From NCBI GenBank assembly GCA_001606155.1, contig LODT01000028.1, positions 124,001 through 188,000 of the forward strand: 64,000 bases of DNA, read 5' to 3'. Under the pieces are notes generated by a model. The model searched no databases. It had not been told where the DNA came from and worked only from the letters and a program-made list of their open reading frames with translations. This DNA is from Tieghemostelium lacteum (lineage: Eukaryota > Evosea > Eumycetozoa > Dictyosteliales > Raperosteliaceae). This document shows, piece by piece, positions 13,743-26,206 of the stretch. Each line of letters starts with the position of its first letter. Within the stretch, counting starts at the first letter, position 1. The position numbers and the translations under genes are program-made.

Positions 13743-15320
13743 ATGTCACTACTTCTTTTAGTATTTCTATTTGCGTTTGTCTACTATGTTTTAAATTCTT
13801 ATGTAAGTCTTTGTCCACCCATATAAATTATAAAGCTAAATAGATATTAATTCAATTGTATTGTTTAAAGTACAAAAAAGTTAGAAAGTTTAATAAAGAT
13901 CAATTGGACGGTCCTAAACCCATACCAGTGTTTGGTAACCTTATTCAATTGGGAGATAAACCACATTATACATTAACTGAAATGCATAAGACTTATGGTG
14001 AAATATTCAGAGTATGGATGGGTGATTGTTATAGTGTAGTTGTATCTTCACCTTCAATCATTAGGGAAATGTATATTGATAAGTTTGATTCCTTTGTTGA
14101 TAGACCCACCACACCATCATTTAGATTCTTCTCAGCTGATCATAGATCATTGTCACTTGGTAATGGTGAATATTGGAAAAGAAACAAAACTATAGTTGCT
14201 AATGCAATGACAAAAACAAAAATGAAGCACATCTATGCTCTTTTTGATGTACAAGTTAGTGAATTAATATCAAGTATGCAATCATTTTGTGATTCATCTC
14301 AACCTGTAAGTTTATTAATGTTTTTTTTAAGATTATATATATTAATTTATTAATTGAATGATTTAGTTCCCTCCAAGAAGATATGCTCAAAGATTTACAA
14401 TGAACAGTATGTTAAAGTATATTTTTAATGATCAAATGCCACCAATATCAGAGAATCAAGATCAACAATCTAGAATGTCAAAATTGATTGAACCTGTTGA
14501 AGAATTATTCAAGTATTTATCATCAGCTAAATTAGCTGATTTTCTTGATATTCTATCAACACCATTTTACTATTACCTTTCAATGACCAATACTTGTTTA
14601 CCAAAGATTAAGAATTTTATTCGTGAGGAGTATAATGAACATTTGAAGACTATTGATAGAGAGAATCCAAGAGATTTAATGGACCTGTTGATTTGTGAAA
14701 TTGGGTCTGATACAGAGGATATTGAAGTGGTAATTGGAGTTTGTGTGGATATGTTGGCTGCAGGTACAGATACAGTTTCTGGTACTATAGAATGGATGAT
14801 GCTACTAATGGCTAATCATCCAGATATTCAAGAAAAAGTTTACAATGAAATTCACACTGTTATCGGTGACAGAAAGATTGAGTTATCCGATAGAAATCAA
14901 ACTCCTTACACATTAGCACTTATTAAAGAAGTGGTAAGATATCATCCAATTGGCCCATTTGGTCTACCAAGAGTTTGTACTCAAGATGTCCATATACAAG
15001 GACACTTTATTCCAAAAGGTGCTCAAATTCTTCCAAATTTCCGTGGACTCTACCAAAATCCCAAACATTGGGACCATCCAGAAGAATTCAATCCGATAAG
15101 ATTTATTGGTACCAAATGTGATGCATTTATACCATTTTCAGTAGGTCCAAGAAACTGTGTTGGACAAACTCTTGGATGGGATGAACTTTATCTTGGAATT
15201 TCCAATATTCTTCAAAAATTCAAAATCTCCTCCACTGATGGTAAACCAATTGATGAAACTGAATTGTGGGGTCTTACTCTACATCCACCACTTTTCAAAG
15301 TAAATTTACAATCGAGATAA
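13743..15320 (+). CDS. Cytochrome P450, microsomal type
   Basis: Three exons: 13743..13802, 13871..14305 and 14367..15320 (482 aa). All introns are phase 0. Exon 1 encodes just the hydrophobic signal anchor (MSLLLLVFLFAFVYYVL), and the second exon continues with the proline-rich hinge DGPKPIPVFGN. Visible P450 landmarks are the C-helix WKRNKTIV, the I-helix AAGTDTVSGTIEW, ExxR in LIKEVVRYHP, and the haem loop FIPFSVGPRNCVGQTL with the ligand Cys near residue 429. The protein is an ER monooxygenase that would need a P450 reductase. It resembles the large dictyostelid CYP508-type families, but the subfamily and substrate cannot be assigned by eye. Confidence 0.9.
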
Positions 15321-15578
15321 ATCTTTATGTACTTTAAGTCAAGTTCAATGACTTTACAAAATAAAATTAAAATTTTAATTATCTATTTTTTTTCTTTCCC
15401 ACACGACTCGCTCGGTTTTTACTAAAAATGATTTGTATTTTTTTTTTATTTTTTTTTTTTTGTTCGATATCTATCCCTCTAAAACAACAAGAAACGAATC
15501 AATTACAATTTTTCTTTGTAATATAATACTATAAACACAAACACTAATACACATACACATAAATATATATAAATAATA

Positions 15579-16328
15579 ATGGCCAAATCAAAAAGAGATA
15601 AATTAGTTTCATTAACTCATGTCACTAAAAATCCTAATGAAAAGAAAAAGAAACTCATTAAAACAGTAAAAGAGAATGCAGAGAAATATAATAATATTTA
15701 TATCTTAACTTTTGAAAACATGAGAAATAATAAATTAAAAGAAGTTAGAACTGAATGGAGTACATCAAAATTATTATTTGGAAAGAATAAAGTTTTGATT
15801 GTTGGTTTGGGTAAAGGTGAAGAAGATGAAGTTGTACCTGGTATTCATAAACTATCACAAGTAAATATATATTTAATAATTTATCAAAAAGCTTTATTTG
15901 AAAAGTGGCAAATTTATATAATTAACATAATATTGAATTTTACATTTTCATAGGAATTAGTAGGAGAATGTGCATTATTATTTACAAATGAACCTAAAGA
16001 ACAAGTATTTTCCTATTTCAATATGTTTACTGAAAATGATTTTCCAAGATCCGGATATGTTCCAAAGGAAACCATTACTAGAAAAGCAGGTCCAATTGAA
16101 GGTATGACCCATTCAATGGAACCATATTTAAGAAATTTAGGATTACCAGTAGTTTTAAAGAATGGTGTTATTCATGTAGATAGAGATTATGATTTGTGTG
16201 TTGAAGGTGAAGAAATCAATCCAGAACAGGCTAAATTATTACAATTATTTGATCACCCAATTTCTGAATTTAGATTTACCATTAAAGGTTATTTTTCAAA
16301 TGGCGAATATACACAATATCAAGAATAA
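15579..16328 (+). CDS. mrto4: Mrto4/Mrt4 ribosome assembly factor
   Basis: Exons 15579..15860 and 15954..16328 (218 aa), phase 0 intron of 93 nt. The start MAKSKRDKLVSLTHV, then YNNIYILTFENMRN, LLFGKNKVLIVGLGK, ECALLFTN, and the RKAGPIEGMTHSMEPYLRNLG segment are all typical of Mrt4. Mrt4 is a nucleolar relative of ribosomal protein P0. It occupies the stalk-base site on pre-60S particles and is later exchanged for P0. Lack of the acidic P0 tail supports Mrt4 rather than P0. The length matches other Mrt4 proteins. Confidence 0.9.
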
Positions 16329-16429
16329 ATGAAATAAAATCAAAATCACCTCTTTCCCTATAAAAAATCAAATATTTAGTTTATTAATTTATAAATATAA
16401 ATTTTTATTTACTACTAATACTACACAAT

Positions 16430-19048
16430 CTATGGTGATGAGATATTCATAATTGTATTTCCACTACTGTCATCATCACTATCTTGTAGTTGTTGATTAT
16501 TACTAGCAGTAATAGTTGCTGTTGGAATACTTGTGCTGTTATTGTTATTGTTATTAGAAGTCGAAGTACTGGTATTAGCACCATTTATAGCTGGAATATT
16601 ATTATTAATTTGTTGAATGTTATCTAATATATCTTGTGGAATTTGAATATTATGTTGATTAGCCATAAAATTTAGAATTAAATTGAATTTACGATCTAAT
16701 TGTTTGATTTCAGATCTCATTTCATCACGAATTTGGTGTTTTAGTTTCTTTGCTTTATCAGGTACTGGTGTAATTAATGTTTTCCTGCCAACCAATTTAT
16801 TCATTTTTATTTCACCACCTATTAATGTACCACTTCTATTTCTACCTCCACCACTAGTTTTATTATTACTATTATTTACAGATGAAACCGTTCTTTTTAA
16901 TTTTAGCTGTCTATGATTTTCACGACGTGTGATAATTTGGTTATAGGTAATATCTTTAGTTACATAAATTTTCATTAATAAATCAACATAATAGTTTTTC
17001 AATTCTTCTGTCATTATACCAATATTAATTTGACAATTTTCAAATTTACTAGAAAATTTAAGTGTTTAGTTAGTATCATGATAGAAAATATTGTATATTA
17101 ATTCCTTACTCTTTTAGTTGTGTGATATTGAGATCTGGTGTTAATAAAAAGTTATCATTGGGACCAAGTGCAATAATTTGGTTTACAATGTCAGTGATAT
17201 CATGAATTTGATAGAAATGAGTGATTGAGAATAGGTATCTTTGAGTTTTAGTTAACATGTAATCTTTCATTCCTTTCTTTTTCTCAATTGTCTCTGAGAT
17301 TTGGTTGAATGAGTTGGAGATGATAGCTACAAATACATTTACAAGAATAAAGAATACAAAGATGGTGAATAATAGATAATAGATTGGACCCAATGCTCTG
17401 TTAGTTGCTGCCATTTCTTCATAATTTGGTGGATTACCAATAATAAATTGTAATAATGTACCGAGTGAATTTACAAAACCATCAAATCCACTCATATTGG
17501 TACCAAATGTTGTCCAACCTGAGAATAAGAATCCAAAAAGTACAATAATAAACATTATAGTAAATGTAATTAGCTGTACTTTTGCCTGTGACAATGTGAT
17601 CCAAATCACATATAATCTCTTGTGTACAATTAAAAATCTAAATGTTTTGAATGCCAGTAATAGAATATTAATAGTACTGATTTGATACATTACTAGAGCA
17701 GTTTGACCTAAATTCTCTAAAAATGTTGGATAGGTATCTCTAATATCATCAATTTTACCAGAATCTCTATCTTTATCTGACAAGAATGCAATATACAATG
17801 CAATTGATGTAATAAATAACTAATTTCATAATTTGTTAATAATTATCATATTTAATTTCCAAATACTTTAATTACTAAATACATACAACAAAATTAACCA
17901 ATTCTACCAAATGTTTAATATGTGAAAAGAATAATTTTAATCTATTCAATTGAGCATGAATATATGCTTCATTGATGAAATTGAAAATATAATAAATGAG
18001 TAATAATACAAAAACAATTTCGCAAATACCTCTAAATGTATCTATTGGTTTAAGGTACATTTGAATTCTAAATGTTCTCATTGAATAGTATGGATTAACT
18101 TCACCTGATGCTGTCCATTCTGTTAACTAAAAATATTTTCAATTTGTATTAATATAACAAATTCAATTAATAACATTTTCAAATACATACTAAAGTTGTT
18201 GAAGTAGCTCTAGTTTGGAAAGCTAAATTTAAAGTTGTAAATGAGATCATTACAGCTCTAGTTTGAGTTTGGTTAAAGAAACCATTGTCAATGAGTGACT
18301 GTAGATCCAGTGTGATGTTAACCATTGGAATATCAACATAGTAACCAGATCTATCCCAAATATACTGATTAGAACCAAATATAAAACTACCACCACTATT
18401 TGAAGAGTATGTGTATATTCCATTAGGACCAAATGGTTGTCTGTCTTTATTCTCACCATTGTAACTATTAGAATAACATGTCAAATCAAAACCACTTGGA
18501 CATGTATTTGGCTTAACTCTAGCTTGTCTAACTCTAATAGTATCACCCAATATCCTATTCATTGCAGACGGATTATCAAATGAATATTCTTGTAATGTAG
18601 GTGCCAATTTATTAATTAAAAACTTTAATTTTTATAATTAGTAAATTATTATTTTTAATTTAAAAACTTCCCGATTAAGTAATTTTATGATACATACAGC
18701 CTCAAAGTCACCTTGATTATCAATATCCATGTATGATTTTGGGAATTCAAGTCCAGGAATTTCATCATACATTACCTCATTCTTTATTGCATTATTGATC
18801 TTATAGACACTGTTTGGATTCAATTGTAACATAATAACCAATACAAATACCACAATGAATACCAAATGAATGATAAGGTCTTTAAAAAGTCCACTATTGG
18901 ATCTAACATCAATAGCGGCCAATAATAATGCCCTAATATGATCATCTTGGTATTTTTCCATTTCTCTCAATGCTTTAATTCTCTTGGATGAGAATCTTCT
19001 CCTAATACCATTCCAAAAATCAGTTAATTTCTGCTCTAAACTATCCAT
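16430..19048 (-). CDS. pkd2: Polycystin-2 (TRPP) cation channel
   Basis: Five exons: 19048..18698, 18622..18191, 18126..17887, 17819..17110 and 17048..16430 (783 aa); introns are 75, 64, 67 and 61 nt and all phases close. The first exon has a cytosolic N-terminus and the first transmembrane helix. The large extracellular loop contains the polycystin signature (GYYVDIPMVNITLD, then RAVMISFTTLNLAFQ). Five further membrane segments follow, with a pore region around GTLLQFIIGNP and the S6 segment LFTIFVFFILVNVFVAII. The last exon gives a coiled-coil-like, Lys/Glu-rich cytosolic tail (MRSEIKQLDRKFNLILNFM) and an Asn/Thr-rich end. TRPP channels pass calcium; the Dictyostelium homologue has been tied to mechanosensing. 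No clear EF-hand is seen. Confidence 0.85.
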
Positions 19049-19287
19049 TTTCTTATCAGATCACTTTTTTAAAATGAAAGAAAAATAAAAATAATAAAAA
19101 ATAAAAATCAATTCCAAAGATATTTTTTGGTGTAAGACCTTAAAAAATTGGTTTTTTGATGGTTACAAACATCTGTGATTCCACAAAGATTAGGAGGGTA
19201 TGAATTTTACAATTTTTGATTCCTTTTCTTTATATTATTATTCTTGTGATTATTATGGCATATGTAAAGTGTTTAATTAGGGTGATA

Positions 19288-19917
19288 TTAGTCGTAACCT
19301 ACTGGAATCATATCAGATAGAACTTCTTCTAAAACTACTTTAATATCAGAAGAGGTTTCATCAGAGAGAGTACACTTCATAAAAGTACATTTAACCTTCA
19401 TTTGAACCATTTCTAAAGCACCTCGAATGACACCACAAAGGATATTCGAGTAGTATAATTTGTGTTTGTATTGTTCAGGTAATTCTACAAAATCAATGAG
19501 AGGATTATCATCAAGAATGAGATGAAATTCTCTCTTGTCAGGATCTTGATCGATAACGGTTGCAGTTACACCCAAAAACATTTTAAAACCAACTTTTGCA
19601 ATGACTTCTGCTGTCTCCATAAAATCTGCACATCTACCGATATTGGATTTTGCTAGAAATTCCTCAATCAGTCTGATACCTATATTATAACCCATTTGTT
19701 CTAATTTTATATTCACTTGTTCTATATCCTCATAATCTTTAATTAATTGTGTTACTAATGCTCCATAGGTTAATGTAAATAGTTCGGAATTCTTATAATT
19801 TAATGTTTTGTTAAAATCAATCTATCATTATAGTAAAAAGTAAAAGTTTTAATCACATACTATCTTTTCAACTTTATTGAATACATCAGTACCCATTTTT
19901 TCATATTTTTTATTCAT
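19288..19917 (-). CDS. trappc3: TRAPPC3 (Bet3) subunit of the TRAPP tethering complex
   Basis: Exons 19917..19861 and 19791..19288 (186 aa). A second AG at 19822 would give a 39-nt intron. I prefer the 69-nt intron because it joins MGTDVFNKVEKI directly to NSELFTLTYGALV, exactly as in yeast and human Bet3. Conserved segments are GYNIGIRLIEEFLAKSN, RCADF with the Cys that is palmitoylated in other Bet3 proteins, NPLIDFVELPE, and YSNILCGVIRGALEMVQM. Bet3 is a core subunit of the Rab1-activating TRAPP complexes at the Golgi. Confidence 0.9.
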
Positions 19918-20753
19918 TTTCTCTCTGTGTTTTTCTAATTTATAATAAATTTGAAGTTTAGAAAAAAATTTCAAAAAAACATTAAATTTTGATTAATATT
20001 CTGTTGGAATCAATATTAATACAATATAATGATCATTAAATTATTTGAATAGTTAATATATTAAGATAATGAAATATTTGATTAAAAATGTGAATTTAAA
20101 ATTGTTCAAATTAAGAAGGAATGACATCAGATAATAAGATTTGACTGGCAATTTTAGCTTTAATTTATTGCTATTTTCAAATCATTTTCTTTTTTTACAA
20201 TAATGTAAATCATTTATTTACATTGCACAACTCTGGGAAATTTGATTAATGTAACACTTACACTGAAAAAAAAATTTTAAAAAACACATTTAAGAATCTC
20301 TTTTTTTATTGAGAAATATTAAATCTGTGAGATATTTTAATTTCAAATAAAGACTTTAGTTTTTACAAATATTTCATTAATATTTAAATATTTCCGCACA
20401 GCAAAAAAAAAAAAAAAAAAAAAAAGAAGGTTAAAATAAATCCATCAAAAAATTTTGACAATCAGATTTTTTTCCTCACCTTATTATAAAACACAGATAT
20501 ATTTAAATATAATTATTTTTTTCATCTTGTGGGTACTAAAAAAAGAATTACACACTCACCCACACAGATCCCCACACTTCACTAAATCATACCAAACACA
20601 ATTTTCAAAAAATTTTTGGTATTTAATTTCATTATAATAACCCACAAAATCAACATAGTGTATAAATATATATAATTATTCAAAACTCAATCGGTTATTC
20701 TAAAACAACGCTTTTTCAGTGAATGAATAAAAATAATAATTTTCAAATAGAAA
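19918..20753. promoter_or_regulatory. 836-bp intergenic region between divergent genes
   Basis: A/T-rich DNA between trappc3 (-) and the RhoGEF gene (+). It contains a 22-nt A-run at about 20404-20425 and a C/A-rich patch at about 20551-20582 (CACACTCACCCACACAG) that probably lies in the RhoGEF leader. Short open frames here lack any coding character. Confidence 0.45.
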
Positions 20754-23700
20754 ATGGAACAACAACAACAACAACAACAACAGCAGCAACCAAATCAACA
20801 GATTACAACATCTAGTCTCAGTGAATCAATGGTTAGAAAATCCAATACCAATAGTAGTAGTAATCAGATGCAATCTTGTATGGCATTTTTGTTTCGGTCG
20901 TTGACTATAGAGAAATGGATTGAAAAGGTTATTGGAGAGAAACAATTTGAAATGACAGAGTCTAGTTCGAGTACATTGATATATCATCAGTTGATTGATG
21001 GTATTGTATTGTGTAAATTAATGTCATCGTTGAAACCAGACTCTATTCCACGTGTACATCCAAAAGGTACACTAAACTTCAAAATCAGAGAGAATATAAC
21101 CTTCTTCTTACAAGCTTGTGACGATTTGGGAATTTCCAAATTCTATCAATTCCAAGTAAACGATTTATTTGAGAAAAAGAATTTTCTAAAGGTTCTAGAG
21201 ACATTAGAGATTTTAGCTGATATAGCCAATGGACCAGATTATGAAGGAAAGTCCATTGATCAGATGACAGCTGAACAAGAATCACAAACACAATTCACAG
21301 ACAAACAAATCACCGATGTAGAAGAACTTCTAAAGAAACTAAATATCACACAAATTAAAAGACAACCCCTAAAAAAATCACTTTTTAGAAATGAACCTAA
21401 AAAATTGGTGGTTCAAAATAATGGCGGTTCATCTCTTAGTATGTCACAACAGAGAAATTCGGTGGTTTCGACTACGGGTGCTAGTGGAAGTAGTTTTTTG
21501 AATAATAGAAATTCAACTATTGGAAAACCACAGGCTAGAAAGATTGTGTTGTCTGATGCACAGGTTCTAGAAAAAGCATTACCATATCAGAAGGTATGGG
21601 TACGTGTACAGTCAATGGTTAGAGGATATCTAGCTAGAATCTTGTATAAAAAGAGAATTAGAATGGCAGCTTATCGTCAAAAGATTGTAAAGGAACTTCT
21701 ATCTACTGAGGAGGTTTATGTCAACAATCTAGAACATCTCTCACAATACTATTTTAATCCAATCAAGAAGGAATCGACTAAACTAAATATCAAATTGGAA
21801 CATTTCACATTACAACTTTCTAATCTCGATGTAATTATCAATTACAACAAAAAACTACTTGGTATGATTCAACCAAAAGTTAAAGAATGGTCAAATCTCC
21901 AAAGAATTGGTGATGTTTTTAAACAATTTGTATGTACCCCCCCTTCCAATATTTTAATAACACATAACATATTCTAATAATATTAATTTTCAAATAATTG
22001 TTTTACAGACATTATATTTAAAAGTTTATACACAATATGTTAAAGAATATAATAAGATATTTGATGTAATTAATAGTTATAGAAAAACAAATAGTAAATT
22101 TGAGGCATTTATAAACGAAAAGGAATATAACGATCCATTAAAATCAATTGGTACCTATTTAATTTTACCAATTCAAAGAATTCCAAGATATACATTATTA
22201 TTAGAGGTATGTATTCTATAGTATATATCTATGGAATTTTAAATAGTTTTTTAACTTTTATATTTATGTGTTATTCTAGAATGTTGTTAAAAATACATGG
22301 GTAGATCATGCTGACTATGCAGATTTATCAGAATCATTAAAAAAGATGTTAGAAGTTGCATCCTATGTAAACGAAAAGACTAGAGATGCAGAGAATATAG
22401 TAAAGGTAACTGAGATTCAGAATAACTTTATTGGTAAATTTGATAATTTAGCTGAACCACATAGAAGATTTGTTTATGAAGGTCCAATGAATGTGGTAAC
22501 TAGTGGAAAAGAATCACATAGAATATTTTATTTATTTAATGATTTTTTAATTGGTACTAAACCTATAACCTCTGGTTTGGTAAAAAGAAAAGTATCATTA
22601 AAAGTTAAAGAATCCATTCGATTAAATTTAGTTTCTGTTAGAAACTTTGGTCAGGTATCAAATACTGATACACCAGTAACAAATAGTAGTAGTGAAAGTA
22701 CTAGTACAGCTACAACTTCACCTAATACTACTAATACTACAACTACACCTACACCTAGTATATCATTGACAAGTTCAGCTACAACACCTATTAAACCTAC
22801 ACCTGTTACAGCAAAATTAAAATCAACATCTAGTCAATCACTATTGAGTGTTTCAAGTAGTGGTACATCTCCACTATCATCTTCACAGAATAAGAGTGCT
22901 ATTGCATCATTATCATCATCAGCACCAACTTCAAATGCAAATAGTCCTAGTTTACCATCTACTAAACCACCTAAACCTGTACCACCACCACGTCGTGATC
23001 TTAAATTTTCACCTCTTTCTTCATCTCCAACTTCAACTCCACCTCTATCTAGTAGCACTACAAATGCAAATACAACAACTACAACTACTACTACAACTAC
23101 TACAACTAGTACAGGTGAAAGTAGTTCAGCAACACCACCACCATTATCAATTGCTAATAAATCACATAGTACCAATTCATTTTTGAGGATATCATCACCA
23201 TTACCTGGTGGTAATAGTAGTGGTGGGGATAATGGTGGTAGACCAAACCAAAGAATTTCATCACCAACACCTGGATTTAAACCACCTTCACATGGTAGCT
23301 ATAGCAGTGGAAGCAGTGGTGCTAATAGTGGTTCTTCAAGTGGTAGTAACAGTTCACATAGTACTCCAAAATCCTACACACCAATTACAGCATCTCCATC
23401 TACAAGCCAAGAGAAACTAATTGATCAGATAAAATCAGTTTCTGAAGAAAAGAAAATTGCAGAGGAGAAGAAATTAGTTGAAACTGAAAAACAGAGTTCA
23501 AAAGCTCAAAGAGAGGAACTAATAATGGAATTGGTTGATTCATTTGGTGCTGTAATATTGAGATTACTATGTTCATCATTGAAAGAGAAAGAACACTGGA
23601 TGTCCCTATTTAAGAAAGTTCAAGAGGAAATTGATACAAAGAAATTGGTGAATGATGAGGCAATGAAAAGGTCACAGGAGAAAGCTGGTCTTGCTATTGC

Positions 23701-24340
23701 AGCTTTATCTCAACAATATGCAACTTTGAGAGTTAAAGGAAAGACAGTTGGATACTCAACTATTAAAGGTATGATGGCTGGCACTAGTGACGATAGTCAA
23801 GATGGTAGCACAGGTGAGGATAGTGTTAATTCACATGTTTTAAGTGATAATACACCTCTACCTGGTGAGAGTAATTATCAAATGTATAGACGTTTGACAT
23901 TATCAAGAAAATCTCAAAATCCAACTAAAATTGGAGAGAATGCCGACACTAGTACTGGTCCTTCAACACCAGTCTCAATTAAATCAGTACCACAATCTAC
24001 TAGTAGAGAAGATCTAACATTATCATCTGGTGATGAATGTCAATCTCCAAATACCAATAACACTACAAATCTTAAAGAAAAGAAATCTTCTGGTTGGTTT
24101 TCTTCACTTAGAAAGAAAAAGAAAGTACCTTCAATTCAAGATACTTTTGGTCAATCTTTAGATACTCCAATTGTATCAACATCATCAACAACTACAACAA
24201 CACCAAATACTAATAATACATCGACTGCAACAACAACAACTCCAAATCCTACAACATCATCTTTATCAACATCAACATCATCAACACCAACAACCACAAT
24301 AACACCTAATAGTACTGTAATATTAAAACAAGAGAATTAA
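20754..24340 (+). CDS. RhoGEF with CH, IQ, DH and PH domains
   Basis: Exons 20754..21929, 22009..22206 and 22280..24340 (1144 aa), all phase 0. After a poly-Gln start comes a calponin-homology domain (about residues 45-150: IEKWIEKVIGE, IYHQLIDGIVLCKLM, FFLQACDDLGI). An IQ motif follows (VRVQSMVRGYLARILYKKR, about 280-300). The Dbl-homology domain begins RQKIVKELLSTEEVYVNNL and includes LKSIGTYLILPIQRIPRY. A PH domain starts PHRRFVYEGPMNVV and ends SSLKEKEHWMSLFKKV, but is split by some 290 Ser/Thr/Pro-rich residues. The tail is Thr/Ser-rich. It would load GTP on a Rho/Rac GTPase and bind actin (CH) and calmodulin (IQ). The specific Dictyostelium gxc orthologue is not assigned. Confidence 0.85.
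22680..23420 (+). repeat. Ser/Thr/Pro low-complexity insert inside the PH domain
   Basis: Simple ACT/ACA, TCA and CCA triplet runs encode Thr, Ser and Pro stretches. They separate the beta strands of the PH domain from its C-terminal helix. Confidence 0.6.
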
Positions 24341-24442
24341 CCATATTTTTTAAGAATATCAAGAATAAACTAAAGTTTAAAAGAATAAATTATTATTATT
24401 ATATAGTTTACTATATTAAGACCTATAGAGTAGATTAATTAA

Positions 24443-25486
24443 TTATTCTACTTTTTCAGATTGCACTTTCATTTTATTCACAAATACAATTTCATTTTTA
24501 AGAGGTTTTTCATCTACACGAGTTTTTGGAACTTGAAAGAATGGTGTTATCCATGTACCACAAGAACATTTATCACCACTCCAGCACCAAGATCCAATCT
24601 TTTCTTTACAATTTGGATTGTCACAAATGATTTTACCACCATTCTCACCATTGGCAGTTTGTGTCAATACAAATTCATTATTTACATTCAAAAAGTAACT
24701 AGTGCATGCAATTTTCTCGGGTTCCTCTTCTCCTTCCTCTTGATCTTCTGTTATTGAATTCTGACCTTGTTGTTGCTTATTATTTGGTTTATGATCTCTT
24801 TTGTTCCAGTTAAATGAAGATTGACCTTCACCTTGTTCATGAGATTCTATATCACTATCTAAAAACAATTCTTTTGAACACCTTCTACATGTGTATCTAA
24901 ACTTATTTTCAAATTTAATTTGTTGTTGGTCTAAAGAGTCTTCTGAAGAATCACTAGAGTCTATAGACTCAATTTCTAAAGGTCCTGTAGGTTTAGCTTG
25001 TGAAGGTGGTTTTGTACCTCTAATTTTATGTTCATAGGCTTGTAACTGTTTAATGAAACCTTCGTTTGGGTATATTATAGATCTGGCATCTTGTACAATA
25101 CCATGGGCATCTTCATATGTAATCTTTAGTTTTCTTATACAATAGGCTATACATATACTAGCTGAACGTGATATACCAGCTTGACAATGAACTAGTACTG
25201 CACCTTCTTCTCTACCTTTTTCAATAAATTTAAATGTCTCTTCAAAGTATTGTTCAATGTTTTCTTCTTCCATGTCCATGACATTTAGAACGAGATATTT
25301 GTACATTTTAGTCCATCTCGGTTTGTAGTCATTGATTACACTGATAACGTGTGAAATATGGAAGGTGTCTAATGTCTCTCTGTTAACTGCTGATACTGAC
25401 CCAATATAGAATCCTGGGAATATTTTATGACAGTCATGTTGTTGTTGGTACATTGTTAATATTGATCTAGATGCTGATACTTTCAT
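24443..25486 (-). CDS. DUSP12/Yvh1-type dual-specificity phosphatase
   Basis: Single exon, 347 aa. The catalytic domain (about residues 20-155) contains FPGFYIGSVSAVN, the general-acid loop LNVMDMEEENI, and the signature VHCQAGISRSAS with nucleophile Cys101. The C-terminal half is the zinc-binding domain of the Yvh1/DUSP12 group: a YTCRRCSKELF pair and the later CDNPNCKEKIGSWCWSGDKCSCGTW cluster of cysteines, separated by a short Gln/Glu-rich linker. Yvh1 phosphatases release Mrt4 from pre-60S ribosomes in yeast. Both Yvh1 and Mrt4 (15579..16328) are therefore encoded in this window, although not adjacent. Confidence 0.9.
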   Translation of the reverse strand: MKVSASRSILTMYQQQHDCHKIFPGFYIGSVSAVNRETLDTFHISHVISVINDYKPRWTKMYKYLVLNVMDMEEENIEQYFEETFKFIEKGREEGAVLVHCQAGISRSASICIAYCIRKLKITYEDAHGIVQDARSIIYPNEGFIKQLQAYEHKIRGTKPPSQAKPTGPLEIESIDSSDSSEDSLDQQQIKFENKFRYTCRRCSKELFLDSDIESHEQGEGQSSFNWNKRDHKPNNKQQQGQNSITEDQEEGEEEPEKIACTSYFLNVNNEFVLTQTANGENGGKIICDNPNCKEKIGSWCWSGDKCSCGTWITPFFQVPKTRVDEKPLKNEIVFVNKMKVQSEKVE

Positions 25487-25654
25487 AAAAGATAATGTAA
25501 AAATTCTAAAAAAAAAACTGAAACAACAAAGTCGGTAAGAGTTACTTAAAATTTTGAGAAATTAATAATAAATTTATTTAAATTGATATCGATATTAAAT
25601 TAGAAATTTACAATAATCAAAATTTTTGATTTTTACGAACATTCACATATTCAT

Positions 25655-26206
25655 TTATCTTACTATTAAAACTGAACAGTTACTCATTTGCAAAACTTGA
25701 GATGAAATAGATCCAATTAATAATTTTTGTAAACCTAAACCTCTACATCCCATTACTATTGCATCAACACAATAATGTTCTGCAATTTTTGTTATTGTAT
25801 CTGAAATATCCGGAGAAGCCACTAACAAATAATGAACATTACACTAAAATTTAACAGGTTAGTCTTAAAATAAGGTACTTAGAATTAAATGATCTCTTAC
25901 TTTTTCATTAATCTGTTGAGATTTTATAAAATTAAATTCCTTAAGTGCTAATGACTTTTTCTTGTTAGATTTCTTTTGTTGTTTTATAGGATCATCTTCA
26001 TCTACTAAATCTGGTACTCCAGAGAACATTTCAATAACCATTTTGGTAAGTGTACAATTAGAAGATGGACATATACCATTTTCCGATGGCAATGGTGGAT
26101 AGACATTGAGGAAATACATTGAATCTTCGGTTGAAACCATTGTTATGGCTTTTGATAAAGCTTTTCTAGCTTCTGCAGAACCATCAACACAAACCAAATA
26201 TTTCAT
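25655..26206 (-). CDS. Universal stress protein (UspA fold)
   Basis: Exons 26206..25901 and 25843..25655 (164 aa). The 57-nt intron (GTAAGA...TTTAG) is phase 0. The first exon gives strand 1 and the Asp of the ATP site (MKYLVCVDGSAEARKAL). The second exon gives the conserved end: DAIVMGCRGLGLQKLLIGSIS then CSVLIVR, which fits the G-2x-G-9x-G(S/T) nucleotide-binding motif. A short Lys-rich insert (IKQQKKSNKKKSLA) precedes the intron. Members bind ATP and respond to stress; the precise role in amoebae is unknown. Confidence 0.85.

Noticed and set aside
20455-20637. Small plus-strand frame before the RhoGEF gene
   Set aside because: Composition follows the A/T and C/A-rich leader, with no splice or homology support.
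22834-23420. Overlapping frames in the RhoGEF low-complexity insert
   Set aside because: Simple triplet runs are open in several frames; only the RhoGEF frame has flanking domains.
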